A program made the position numbers and the translations under genes. Below the pieces are notes generated by a model. The model ran no database searches and had not been told where the DNA came from. It worked only from the letters and a program-made list of their open reading frames with translations. DNA of 64,000 bases from Agapanthus africanus (lineage: Eukaryota; Streptophyta; Magnoliopsida; Asparagales; Amaryllidaceae). The stretch spans positions 222,972,996-223,036,995 of the forward strand of contig JASDDO010000024.1 in assembly GCA_030015575.1 (NCBI GenBank). The letters are read 5' to 3'. Of the stretch, positions 46,067-56,282 are shown in pieces. Position 1 is the first letter of the stretch, and every line of letters begins with the position of its first letter.

Positions 46067-46745
46067 TGGGAGTGGTTGAGAAGCCATCTCTCCTTTTCCC
46101 GATGTGGGACTAAAAAATGCATTCCCCATGTAGTAGAGCATTACTTTAGATTACACGGGCATAACACATTTGCTCATAACTTTTGATCTCGGATGAATTA
46201 TGAGGCCCATAATATATCAAATCGAAGGTCTTTTCGAGATGCTTTCAATATCATCAGAATTTAGTCATTTCTCGTTCCGGAGTTTGTCAAAATACAGTTC
46301 GGAGAATACTGGTTCGCATCTTCTTACTTAGATCACATGTGCATAGACATTTGCTCATAACTTTCCCGGATATATTATGAGGCCCATAATATATCAAATC
46401 GAAGGTATTTTTAAGATGCTTTCAATACCATTAGAATTTAGCTGTTTCTCATTCCGGAGTTTGTCAAAATACAGCTCGGAAAATACTGGTTCGCATCTTC
46501 TTTCTTAGATCACATGTGCATAACACATTTGCTCATAACGTTTGATCCCGGATGAATTATGAGGCCCATAATATATCAAATCGAAGGTTTTTTCGAGATG
46601 ATTTCAATACCATCATAATTTAACAGTTCCTCATTGGGGAGTTTATCAAAATATAGGCCGGAAAATACTGGTTCGTATTTTCTTAAGCGTATCGCTACCA
46701 TTTGATACCTTGGACTCTTTTGCGTATAAATTTTTGGCGGGAACA

Positions 46746-46762
46746 AATGCCCCCCACTACTT
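46746..46762 (-). other. Polypurine tract of the nested Tat element
   Basis: In element sense AGTAGTGGGGGGCATT lies directly before the LTR start TGTTCCCG. Confidence 0.85.
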
Positions 46763-47135
46763 TGCCCACGTAAGTATATATGTGGGTGAAGTAGTGCAGA
46801 GTAATGCATAGCGTATGACCGGTTTCGGGTTGGTATATAACTTTCAGAATCTTGATTAAGATAACGAGCGGACACAAGCGTCGTCATTTATCATTGACTC
46901 AAATCTCGACTCTTAAAAGATATAGTTCCAAACTCTCAATTCCATGAGCCGCACCCTTCTATTTCTTTATGTTTTACTCTGGTGTGAAGTAGTTTATATG
47001 CTCATGAGTAACTTCTCCATTTCAGTGGCATGTAGCTTTAGCAAGTGTGGCTCATAGATGGTCCATCTTAACCTCTTTGTAGGGCAGTAATGGCTTAGAA
47101 GACAGGGGTAGGATCTGCCACCTAAGATTTTTCAA

Positions 47136-47307
47136 CTTTATGAGCCGTGAGAGTCTCATAAAGACTTTTCTCCCTATGGATCGAGAGGATCTCGTAGGTG
47201 CATTTTCTCCTTAGGAATCGTGAGGATTCCTAAGTGCGTTTTCTCTTATAAGTCATAAGGATCTTATAAGAGAATTTTCTCCCTTACAAGTCGAGAGTAC
47301 TCGTAAG
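47136..47307 (-). repeat. Hairpin module E
   Basis: This is the reverse-oriented five-hairpin module. It includes CTTTATGAG / CTCATAAAG (47136-47163) and the arms CTTAGGAATC and GATTCCTAAG around loop GTGAG. The stem order is the inverse of modules A-D, as expected for an element on the other strand. Confidence 0.75.
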
Positions 47308-47323
47308 TGGTTGGTGAGTTGAC

Positions 47324-47755
47324 TTGTTTCCGAGACGGAGGTTCTTGGCCGTGAGTACTCAACGGGCAGCATGGCTTGAGCAAAGCACTTCTCATTTCCA
47401 CCATTTGGAACAAGAAGCAGCTTTAAGGCTGAAGGAGCGTCATGAGTCTTCAAGCGAAACTGCTCGCCTACGTGCTGAAGTTGAGGCGAACGCTGCCGAG
47501 GTGAAGGCTGTCTTCGAGGGCCTTCTGGAGCATATCTCACATGGGCTAAACTTGAAGCGAAAGCTTGATGTCGCCGAGCATGACACTCCAGGCCGTGAAG
47601 CCGCTCATCAGGCCGTTAAAGAGCAGCTTGCATCTGTCTTGTAGCAGCGGGCTCAAGTAGAGGCAGAACTGGCGGTGGTAGCCGATTGGGAAAAGGCATG
47701 GAAGGAAGTGTGCGAACAACTGATAAAGCTACTTAATACGCTTCCTTCCCAGTAG
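47324..47755 (+). pseudogene. Remnant of the antisense PMD gene: coiled-coil tail
   Basis: This plus-strand frame, antisense to the element's pol, encodes SQRAAWLEQSTSHF, SETARLRAEVEANAAEV and KRKLDVAEHD, closely matching the last exon at 2486-3160. A TAG at 47642 interrupts it, and the same frame continues (QVEAELAVVADWEKA) to a TAG near 47752. The whole N-terminal PMD part is absent; the homology begins abruptly after module E, consistent with an internal deletion. Confidence 0.7.
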
Positions 47756-48029
47756 CTGCCTTTGTATCAATGTATTTGTAAAATTTTCCTTTTAAATAAT
47801 ATGTATCCATTCTTTATTCTTTTGTACGATTCATCTTGTATTTGATTGAAGTCAATGAATAAAGATACACATTTTCTTTTGCAATGTCTTGTATGCTCTT
47901 TTGCTTTCTGCCTTCTCTTATTATCAGCATGTTGTCTTGATAAACATAATTGGCAGATAACTTAGTTTTTTCCAAGAGATAGTGATGGCTTAGGCCGCAG
48001 GTTTAGATCTGCTGCCTAAGACTTTTCAA
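47756..48029. other. AT-rich spacer after the antisense remnant
   Basis: Non-coding. AATAAT and AATAAA words (about 47790 and 47858) downstream of the remnant could be its former polyadenylation region. The module tail GTGATGGCTTAGGCCGCAGG precedes module F. Confidence 0.4.
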
Positions 48030-48202
48030 CTCTATGAGCCGTGAGGGTCTTATAGAGACTTTTCTCCCTACGGATCGAGAGGATCTCATAGGTGGATTTT
48101 CTCCTTAGGAATCGTGAGGATTCCTAAGTGTGTTTTCTCTTACAAGTCGTAAGGATCCTATAAGAGAATTTTTCCCTCTTACGAGTCGAGAGGACCCGTA
48201 AG
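48030..48202 (-). repeat. Hairpin module F
   Basis: Five hairpins with stems including CTCTATGAG/CTTATAGAG (48030-48057) and CTTACGAGTC/GACCCGTAAG with loop GAGAG (48178-48202). Confidence 0.75.
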
Positions 48203-48349
48203 CGGTTGTTTCCCTCCTTGTCGAAACTCGACTTTGGAGAGTGAGACCCGTGAATAGTATGCAAGAGACCTTTTAGATCGACTTGCAGGGTCCCATTGTT
48301 CAGGAAGCAAGTTTTTTAGTCCCGGCTGTCTGAGGCTTCATCTTGCAAG

Positions 48350-49380
48350 TTGAGACGAATCGGGAATTTTCCCGCGGAGACACTGGTTTCTCTGCGAGCC
48401 GACGCGAATCAGGAGGCTCTCGTCAAGGATTGTTTGTTTCCCTGAGTTGAAGTATTTGCCAAGAATTATTTGTTTCCCTAGCGTTGAAACGAGTCGAGAA
48501 TTTTCCACGGAGGCACTGGTTGCTCTGCGAGTCGACGCGGCTCAGGAGGCTCTCGTCAAGGATTGTTTGTTTCCCTGAGTTGAGGAATTTGCCAAGGATT
48601 ATTTGTTTCCCTAGTGTTGAAACGGGTCGAGAATTTCCCACGGAGCCACTGGTTGCTCTGCGAGTCGACGCGGCTCAGGAGGCTCTCGTCAAGAATTGTT
48701 TGTTTCCCTGAGTTGAGGTATTTGCTAAGGATTATTTGTTTCCCTAGTGCTAAGGATTATTTGTTTCCCTGGTGTTGAAACGAGTCGAGAATTTCCCACG
48801 GAGGCACTGGTTGCTCTGCGAGTCGACGCGGCTCAGGAGGCTCTCGTCAAGGATTGTTTGTTTCCCTGAGTTGAGGTATTTGCTAAGGATTATTTGTTTC
48901 CCTAGCGCCAAGGATTATTTGTTTCCCTAGTGTTGAAACGAGTCGAGAATTTCCCACGGAGGCACTGGTTGCTCTGCGAGTCGACGCGGCTCAGGAGGCT
49001 CTCGTCAAGGATTGTTTGTTTCCCTGAGTTGAGGTATTTGCTAAGGATTATTTGTTTCCCTAGCGCCAAGGATTATTTGTTTCCCTGGTGTTGAAACGAG
49101 TCGAGAATTTCCCACGGAGGCACTGGTTGCTCTGCGAGTCGACGCGGCTCAGGAGGCTCTCGTCAAGGATTGTTTGTTTCCCTGAGTTGAGGTATTTGCT
49201 AAGGATTATTTGTTTCCCTAGCGCCAAGGATTATTTGTTTCCCTGGTGTTGAAACGAGTCGAGAATTTCCCACGGAGGCACTGGTTGCTCTGTGAGTCGA
49301 CGCGGATTAGGAGGCTCTCGTCAAGGATTGTTTGTTTCCTTGAGTTGAAGTATTTGCCGAAGGCACTGGTTTCTTCGGAG
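48350..49380. repeat. Tandem array, 132-158 bp units
   Basis: About seven head-to-tail units begin with CGAGTCGAGAATTTCCCACG at about 48354, 48490, 48622, 48781, 48939, 49097 and 49255. The last three spacings are each 158 bp. The size difference comes from 26-bp subunits (AAGGATTATTTGTTTCCCTA) present once or twice. There is no coding. It lies between pol and the 3' LTR, in a region where Tat elements often accumulate tandem repeats. Confidence 0.9.
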
Positions 49381-49499
49381 TTGGGATGAACCGTCGAGAT
49401 TTGGCTTCGTTTTCTGACGGAGCCTGTTGGGAAAGTATGGTTCCCTCTTTGTTTACGCCCTTGGATTGTATACAGGGATCGATGTGATCTTAACTGTAG

Positions 49500-49770
49500 G
49501 GCCAAAGTTTTATCATCATCATTTTTTTTTATTTTCGCGATGCTCTATCATTTCAACTTTTATATCGCGAAGGTCGCGATTGCCCAATCATTTCGGCTAT
49601 TTTTCGCGGTGCCCAATCATTTCGGCTATTTATTTTTCACTCGCTGCTTTTTATTGCGAGTTGCCCAATCATTTCGGTTGTTTTGCATGCATACATTTTT
49701 ACTTGCTGCTTTTTATTACAAGTTGCCCTATCATTTCGGCTATTCCGTATGCATGTGCGGCCTACTGGCT
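49500..49770. repeat. Decayed tandem repeat, counterpart of 610-960
   Basis: Repeated GCCCAATCATTTCGGCTATT cores are spaced 40-70 bp apart. A plus-strand frame (49427-50011) runs through, with the same repeated peptide as the 565-1032 frame in the first element. Confidence 0.55.
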
Positions 49771-49923
49771 TTCCGCCGTAAACCTGGAATTAGACACTGA
49801 TTTCGGTATCAGCACCGCTACAACTGGGATATTGCCAGGAGCAAATCATGATTTGCCTCCGTCGATGTCGAACAAAGGTGGCTTAGCGAACAGGGTTAAG
49901 GCGCTGTCGACTAAGGCTTTTAA

Positions 49924-50094
49924 CTTCATGAGCCGTAAGGGTTTCACAAAGGTATTTCTCCCTACAAGTCGTGAGGATCTTGTAGGTGTACTTTCTCCTT
50001 GGGAATCGTGAGGATTCCTAAGCGTTCGTTTCCTCTATAAGTCGTAAGGATCCTATAGGAGGGTTTTCTCCTCATAAATCGAGAGGACTTACAG
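49924..50094 (-). repeat. Hairpin module G
   Basis: Five hairpins, slightly more diverged than the others; the first stem CTTCATGAG / TTCACAAAG pairs imperfectly. Confidence 0.65.
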
Positions 50095-50266
50095 GGGTCA
50101 TGCGAACATATCCCCAATCACGGATGAAACTTGGTTAGGGGAATGTTTATTTGCGCCCGTGGATTGTATACAAGAGTCAGTATTGAACCACTTGTAGGGC
50201 AATATCGAAGGTTGTGGGGGTTGCTTAAGCACAGGTTTAGGTCTCTGTAACTTAAGACTTTCAAAT

Positions 50267-50438
50267 CTTATGAGCCGTGAGGGTCCCATAAGAGAGTTCT
50301 CCTTACGAGTCGTGAGGATCTCACAAGTGTATTTTCTCCTTAGGAATCGTGGGGATCCCTAAGTGTGCTGCTCCCTTGTGAGTCGTAAGGATCTCACGCG
50401 GGTGGTTTCTCCTTACAAGGTCGAGGGGACCCTGTAAG
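50267..50438 (-). repeat. Hairpin module H
   Basis: Five hairpins. The first pairs perfectly as CTTATGAG...CCCATAAG apart from one bulge, and the last as CTTACAAGGTC / GACCCTGTAAG. Confidence 0.7.
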
Positions 50439-50449
50439 TGTCCTTTAAC

Positions 50450-50745
50450 GAGGTTGCGCCCTTTCAGGTTTTCACAAACACTCGCCGGCAGTCCTGCTGT
50501 TTTTACTCACGGAGCCCTTTCGGGTTTTCATCCGTGCCCTTTTTGCTTATGGACATACCGTTTTTCTTTATTCTTTTTATTTATTTATTTTCTTTTCCTC
50601 TTTTTTTTTACGAGGTCGTGCCCTTTCGGGTTTTCACGAACACTCGCCGGTAGCCCTCCTGTTTTTACTCACGGAGCCCTTTCGGGTTTTCATCCGTGCC
50701 CTTTTTGCTTATGGACATACCGTTTATATATATATATATATATAT
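50450..50745. repeat. Direct repeat of about 115 bp, plus a TA microsatellite
   Basis: Two copies (about 50450-50563 and 50610-50725) share GCCCTTTCGGGTTTTCA and CTTATGGACATACCGTTT, themselves rich in small inverted repeats. A TA run follows at 50725-50746. Confidence 0.8.
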
Positions 50746-50930
50746 TTTATTCATCTCGTCAGCCTAAGGATGCTGCGACAGTAGTTTAAAGACGTTTCGG
50801 TTCGCTATTAGTTTAAGGACGTTTCGGTCCGTTATGGAGAAGGCCGGCTACTGCTTATAAAGCTTGAGCTTAGGAAGATAGCGAGCGGACATAGTCGTCG
50901 TCATCTACCATTGGCCTAGGCTGTGGCTCA

Positions 50931-52385
50931 TTAAGCGTAGTATCTTTTTAGGAAGCGACCGTTTATTGGCCTGAAAGGCCTTTCACCGTGCATATCTATG
51001 AGTAGATAGGCTCCACCTTGATAGACCTTGTCTATGATGTAAGGGCCTTCATAGTTTGGCTCAAACTTTCCCCGCTTGGCGCGATTGGGAATCATAGGCC
51101 TTTTGACCACTAGCACAAGTTCGCCTTGGCGGAATGTCCTCGGTCGGGTCAATCTTTCATATGAGCGCGTCATCTTTGCTTTGTAGGCCTCCAGATTTTG
51201 CTGCGCTATGAGCCGGGTCTCATCGAGGGCATCGAGCTCCTCAAGCCGAAGGTGAGCATTTTCATCTGTTAGCTCGTAGTGGACTGCCACTCGTAGAGAG
51301 GGTAACTCTATCTCGAGGGGGAGTACTGCTTCTGTACTGAATACCAGCGCATATGGCGTTGTGCTTGTGGCTGTCTTGAACGTAGTTCGGTACGCTCAAA
51401 GAGCCTCTTGCAGTCTCTCGTGCCAGTCTCTCTTATTTCGGGACACTGTCTTCTTCATAATCTTTGTTAAGGTCTTATTGAAGGCCTCAGCTAGTCCGTT
51501 GGCTTGCGGATTATAAACCGAGGAATATCTCCAGTCTATATTATGCTGCTGTGCGAAGCGACTGATCTTGTGGCTTCTGTAGGCTGGCCCGTTGTCGGAG
51601 ATGATCTGTCTCGGCGTCCCAAACCGATATATGACGTGCGTCTTGAAGAAATGGAGGATATTCTCCATCTTAACTTCCCTCAGCGGTACTGCCTCTGCCC
51701 ATTTGGAGAAGTAATCAGTCGTCGCCAGGATAAAACGATGTCCTCTAGACGATGCTGGTTCGATGGGGCTGACTATGTCAGTTCCCCACATCTCGAACGG
51801 CCAGCTAGCCACCGTTGGATAGAGTGGATTTGGATGCTGGTGGATGAAGTCCCCATGAATTTGGCACGAGTGGCACTGCTTCGCATACTCAAGGCAGTCT
51901 AGGATCGTCGTGGGCTAGTAGTAGCCCATCCGTTTAATCTTCAACTTCATCTTCGGGCCTGCTTGGTGAGAACCGCAGAGTCCGTTGTGAACTTCCTGAA
52001 CGACTCTTTTCGCTTCGTCAGGTCCGAGACATCTCAGCCATAGAGAATCAAACGACCTCTTATACAGAGTATCGTTGACGAAGGCGAAAGACATAGCTCG
52101 TTTCATGAGCTGATGTCTTGTGGACGCTTCTTCAGGCATTCGGTGGGATTTAAAGTAGTCTATGAAGACTTCTCTCCAATCCTCGGTATTTTCCCAATTT
52201 TTTACTTGCAGGGTCGTCTGCTCACTCGCTCCTTTTTCTTCGGATGATTCCGGAGATATTTCTGCTGGGGCAAGCACCCAACGGCTTTGTACCACGATTC
52301 TAACGTCATCGAGGTTCTCGTCAGCCAGTTCTTTAGCAAGTTTGGCCAACGCGTCTGCTTTGCTGTTTTCCGCGCGCGGTATGTT
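50931..52385 (-). pseudogene. Tat integrase, broken by two stops
   Basis: On the minus strand the zinc-binding HHCC domain is visible (EVHNGLCGSH ... CLEYAKQCHSC). A TAG at 51915-51917 falls between its halves, where Trp is usual. The catalytic core has the first Asp in MWGTDIV, the second in ISDNGPAY and the Glu in NGLAEAFNKTL, so D,D,E are all present. A TGA at 51396-51398 precedes the C-terminal part (50931-51290). That part has the GPY/F-type module (NYEGPYIIDKV) and ends LKRYYA without a chromodomain. Integrase inserts the DNA copy in the nucleus; this copy cannot be translated as one piece. Confidence 0.9.
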
Positions 52386-52969
52386 TTACAACGTATAGGA
52401 AGGAATTTGGGTCAACAATTGTTGTACTTTTTCGCCATACTTCACCAATTCTGGTTTGCATGTTTGGTAGTCGCCGTTTACTTGACTAACGACCAGTTGA
52501 GAATCTCCGTATATGAGAAGGTTTTCAATTCCCATGTCAATGGCGATCTCGAGACCTGCAATCAAAGCTTCGTATTCGGCTTCATTGTTTGTCCTCGGCT
52601 CCGTCAGGGAGAACGTGAAGCGCATTATCCCTCCTTGTGGAGTTACAAAGATGAGTCCTACCCCCGATTTGATTATAGGGGTACTTTGTTTGCACTTCTT
52701 CACGGAAGATGCTCCATCGAAATAAAGTTCCCATCGGGTATCACCACCGTCGATCGCATCAAACGCATGTTCGTCTGGAAGATCGCAATTCAGAGGAGAA
52801 TCGGCGGGTATCGGATGCTCAGCGAGGAAGTCGGCGATGGCCTGGCCTTTCACTGCCTTGAGAGGTTGATACGTTATCGAAAACTCCATCAAGAGCAGGG
52901 CCCATTTTGCGAGTCGTCCCGTCAATATGGCCTTTGACATTAAATACTTAAGAGGGTCTACCTTTGAAA
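52386..52969 (-). pseudogene. Tat archaeal-type RNase H (second RNase H)
   Basis: The domain starts WELYFDGASS (first Asp), has NNEAEYEALIAGL (Glu) and YGDSQLVVSQV (Asp), and the fourth acidic position (SKADALAKLA) lies just past a TAA at 52386-52388. An extra archaeal-type RNase H after the gypsy RNase H is a known trait of the Tat lineage. A one-base frameshift near 52970 separates it from the RT frame. Confidence 0.9.
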
Positions 52970-54590
52970 TGAGAGGACCTCATGTGCCAACGCATAGTGC
53001 CTGAGCTTTGTTATCGCGAAGATCAATGCCAGGCAGTGTTTTTCAATGGGGGAGTAGTTGCTTTCTGCCCCCAGTAGAACTCGACTTAAGTAATAGAGTG
53101 CTCTTTCTTTCCCTTGGTCGTTCTCTTGTGCCCATAATGCGTCTAAGGAACCTTCGAGGGCGGTTGTATAAAGAATGAGGGGTTTTCCCTTGACCGGAGC
53201 AGCCAACACTGGCGTGTTCTGCAGGTATTGTTTGATCTCGTCTAGCGCGCTTTGGCATTTTTGGTCCCAGACGAACGGGGTTCCCTTCTTCATCAGGTGG
53301 CTATAGGGACGGCACTTTCCTGAAAGGTTGGCTATAAATCGCTGTATATGCGTGAGCTTCCCTTGGAGAGACCGCAGGTGTTTGAGAGTCCTTGGCGGAG
53401 GCATTTCCATGATCGCCTTGATTTTTGACGGATCTATTTCGATACCCCGGTGTCGGACGATGAATCCCAGGAATTTGCCCGAGGAAACTCCGAATGCATA
53501 CTTGAGAGGGTTCATCTTCAAGTTGTATTGCCGAAGGTGTTGAAATACGGTCTTTAAATGCTCGAGATGTTCCTCATATGATTTGCTTTTAACCACGAGA
53601 TCGTCGATATAGCATTCGACGATTTCGTGTATAAGGTCATTAAAGATCTGCGTCATGGCTCTCTGATAAGTAGCACCGGCGTTCTTTAAACCGAAGGGCA
53701 TCACCTTGTAGTAGAATATACCCAAAGGAGTCCTGAAGGCGGTGTGCTTCTGGTCTTCGGGATGCATCTTTATTTGATTATACCCTGACGAGCCGTCCAT
53801 GAAGGAGAAAACCTCATGAGTGGACGTATTGTCTATCATCAGTTCGGTGACTGGCACTGGGAAATCGTCTTTCGGGCAAGCTTTATTGAGATCCCGGAAG
53901 TCTACGCATATGAGCATTGTCCAATTTTTCTTCATCACCGGGACGATGTTGGCGATCCATTCAGGGTATTGAACTTCCTGGATGAAGCCAGAGTCGATCA
54001 GCTTCTTGACCTCGGCGTTGATACTCATCTCAAGCTCGAGCCGCATTCTTCTTGGTGCCTGTTTGACTGGCTTGACGTCCGGGGATATTGCCAATTTATG
54101 CACAGCAATTTCTGGATCTAATCCCGGCATTTCAGAATAGTTCCATGCGAAGCAATCTTTGTGCTGCATAAGCAGGTCTTTTAACGCAGCCACCCTTTCT
54201 TCAGATAGCAGCTCACCGACGAACGTCGGCCGTGGGTCACTTGCCGTGGGCACCCAAGTAGCTATCGCCTTTTGTGGATTGATAGGACGGTCCTCTTCCC
54301 GCTGGACTTTCACCTTTTTCTGTTGGCGGGGATAATCTTGATCAATTACCGAGTCTTGGACTTGACGCCAGACCTTGTAGATTTTAGAGGACAGCCGTTG
54401 AGGGGGCTTTTCCGGCTTCACCTTTGTAGCGCTCTCCATAAGTGGAGGAGATCTTTTCAGCACAGCGGTCGGAGAGTTATTGTGGACCTTCCTAAGTGGT
54501 TCAAAGCTGTTTCCAGTTGGAATAGCAGCATCAATTTCCGCCGTTGGAGTCGGCGGAGTCAGTCCGAGAGTTGCCCCCGGTCTTCCTTAC
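52970..54590 (-). pseudogene. Tat reverse transcriptase and gypsy-type RNase H
   Basis: The frame is open from just after a TAA near 54590. The first part is the linker from the missing protease (HKDCFAWNYSEMPGLDP). RT motifs are CVDFRDLNKACPKDDFPVP, FMDGSSGYNQIKMHPEDQ, FRTPLGIFYYKVMPFGL and the catalytic YIDDLVVKSKS. The gypsy-type RNase H that follows (KPLILYTTALEGSLDALW, AESNYSPIEKHCLAL) lacks clear catalytic acids, as is usual in elements with two RNases H. The RT itself looks complete; the frame shifts near 52970. Confidence 0.9.
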
Positions 54591-55599
54591 TCGGCGCCAG
54601 TGGTATATCCCTAGTAGGAGGGGTGTTGTCTCCTGAGGGTTTTCAGCGGATTACACTCACAAAATGTATAATAAAAGAGAGATGGTGAAAGTTATATAAA
54701 GATAAGAACTATAAAAGAAAGAACTTGAAAATAAGAGTTTTCAACTCTACCAGCTTTTCAGTTGCTATGAGCCCTATCTTAATAGTCATGAAAAGATGTT
54801 AGAAATCACATCATCCCTCAATAAAATATCGCCTTTAGTTTTCATTCATACCTTTCTTCCAAACATTGATCATATACCCCTACGTGTGTGAACTGGACAT
54901 CCCTACACTCAGATAATTCAATTCAAGCAATCATACTCTTGTCCATCTACCTCAGTACTTTTTAATGGATATTTAGATGGAATTTGCTCACACATTCTTT
55001 ATGTGACCGTTAATATTTCTTGAGGTACTAACCGATCGATTACTCATGTGCTTGCTAATTATGTGTTTTTTCTCGTCTTACAACACCTAAGGCTTAGCAG
55101 TGGCTCCCAAACCAGTTGGTCTAAGGCACTAGGTGATAAAACACCCTCACTATATTTTTTTATTGCTGCCTCGGTGATAACAAAACCAGTGTTCATTTTT
55201 CTTTTCACCATTTTATCTTTTATTCTCCATTTTTATTTTCTTCATACTTTGGCTTCTAGACAAGAGCATTTCAAGGTATCCTCTACTATCCCGAGTTTCA
55301 AGATGTGTGTACGTGCGTATAGTAGGGTTTCAACGTTCAAATGTTTGGCTTCCAGAATAGGAACTATTTTCAGGCTTATTTTTATCCTCAGATTAGTAAT
55401 TTCCTTCATCTTACTAACTTTTGGGACAACAGCTTATAACCACTTATTACTAGTTTCATTTAAGAAAACATCTAACTTTCTTGTTTTTCTTAAACTATTC
55501 CTATCTTTTAAATATAATTTTTCACTTTCTACTCTTTTATTATCACATTTTTTGTGTGTGCTTATATACAGTATAATGCAAAGTAAGGCGTAAATAAGC
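54591..55599. other. Non-coding A/T-rich segment where gag-protease would be expected
   Basis: No capsid, zinc knuckle or protease motif can be found on either strand. The plus strand is T-rich; long hydrophobic frames (for example 55048-55593) are compositional artefacts. Confidence 0.6.
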
Positions 55600-56139
55600 A
55601 CAAGAGCGCTAAAAAACGACTTCTTGGGAGCTTCTTGCGATGGTACAGGAGCGCTGAAGCTCTTTGGCAGGAGCATGATCCCGAAGAAGAGCCCAGTGGT
55701 GGCTTGAATTACCTGCTCCACTGGCATAGTGAAAAGGGAGGCCGCTTGGGGCCCGTAGGTTACTCCTCCAGATGGGACGGAGCGAGAGTTGCTGTTGCAG
55801 TTAGTGCAATTTGAAGCCAATGATTTCTTGAATAGCTTGAATATTCTGTCCCCTGCGTCGACCTTGGTCTTTGGCATGTGCCAGCTGTTTGAGGACCGAT
55901 TCCGTTGGCAAGGCTGCTGCTTGGGGAGCCTGTCTGTGGGCGACAGACATCCCCTGGGCTTCCTCCATCGGCGTTGAGGCACCGAGGGTGGGAGGTGGGA
56001 GCATCGACCCAAAAAGAAGCCCGTTAATTTCTTGAAAAGCCGGATTGCAGAGATTTGAGGCTGCAAGTGACCCATACTTGACTCCGCCAGGTATGACAAA
56101 GCCTGAGTTGCTAGGGTGGGAGCAAATGCCATTCTTCAT
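55600..56139 (-). pseudogene. 5' coding leader/gag start relic with internal peptide repeat
   Basis: From a minus-strand ATG at 56139 (MKNGICSHPSNSGFV) the sequence encodes a peptide motif that appears twice. In one frame it is GGVKYGSLAASNLCNP ... EINGLLFGSML; in a shifted frame nearer 55770 it is GGVTYGPQAASLFTMP ... ATTGLFFGIML. A frameshift separates the two copies. Its place right after the primer site suggests the start of gag, but no gag domain is recognisable. Confidence 0.5.
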
Positions 56140-56260
56140 AGAGACGAAATGCCGGCTTCAATATCCACTCCCCTAAGGGCAACCAAAAACATACACACCG
56201 CGATTATTTGATCGCGGGAAAAACACGACACACGATGTGTGGAGTGGAAAGAGGAAAAGG

Positions 56261-56277
56261 TCCCACCGGGCGTGCCA
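56261..56277 (-). other. Primer-binding site of the nested Tat element
   Basis: In element sense TGGCACGCCCGGTGGGA lies five bases (GATTC) after the 5' LTR. It begins TGG, as required to pair with a tRNA CCA end. I do not assign the tRNA. Confidence 0.75.
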
Positions 56278-56282
56278 GAATC

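Larger units (their letters stand above)
43026..46745 (-). repeat. 3' LTR of the nested Tat element (3720 bp)
   Basis: In element sense U3 starts TGTTCCCGCC (46745 downwards), with a TATA box TATAAATA at 46059-46066 about 680 bp in. A tandem array of roughly 135-200 bp units (45140-45960) carries GCGCACGTGCGTTGCACGTG and CTTCTATATATGGAGAAC. This array is longer than in the 5' LTR and accounts for the 269-bp length difference. The R-U5 side holds mini-hairpins (44570-44700) and the GGAC/GTCC array (43815-44085). Confidence 0.95.

Noticed and set aside
52287-52937. Plus-strand frame of 216 residues over the RNase H region
   Set aside because: Antisense shadow of a region with clear archaeal-type RNase H motifs on the minus strand.
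55048-55593. 181-residue hydrophobic frame resembling a membrane protein
   Set aside because: It is produced by T-rich DNA inside the Tat interior, has no motif, and is antisense to the element.
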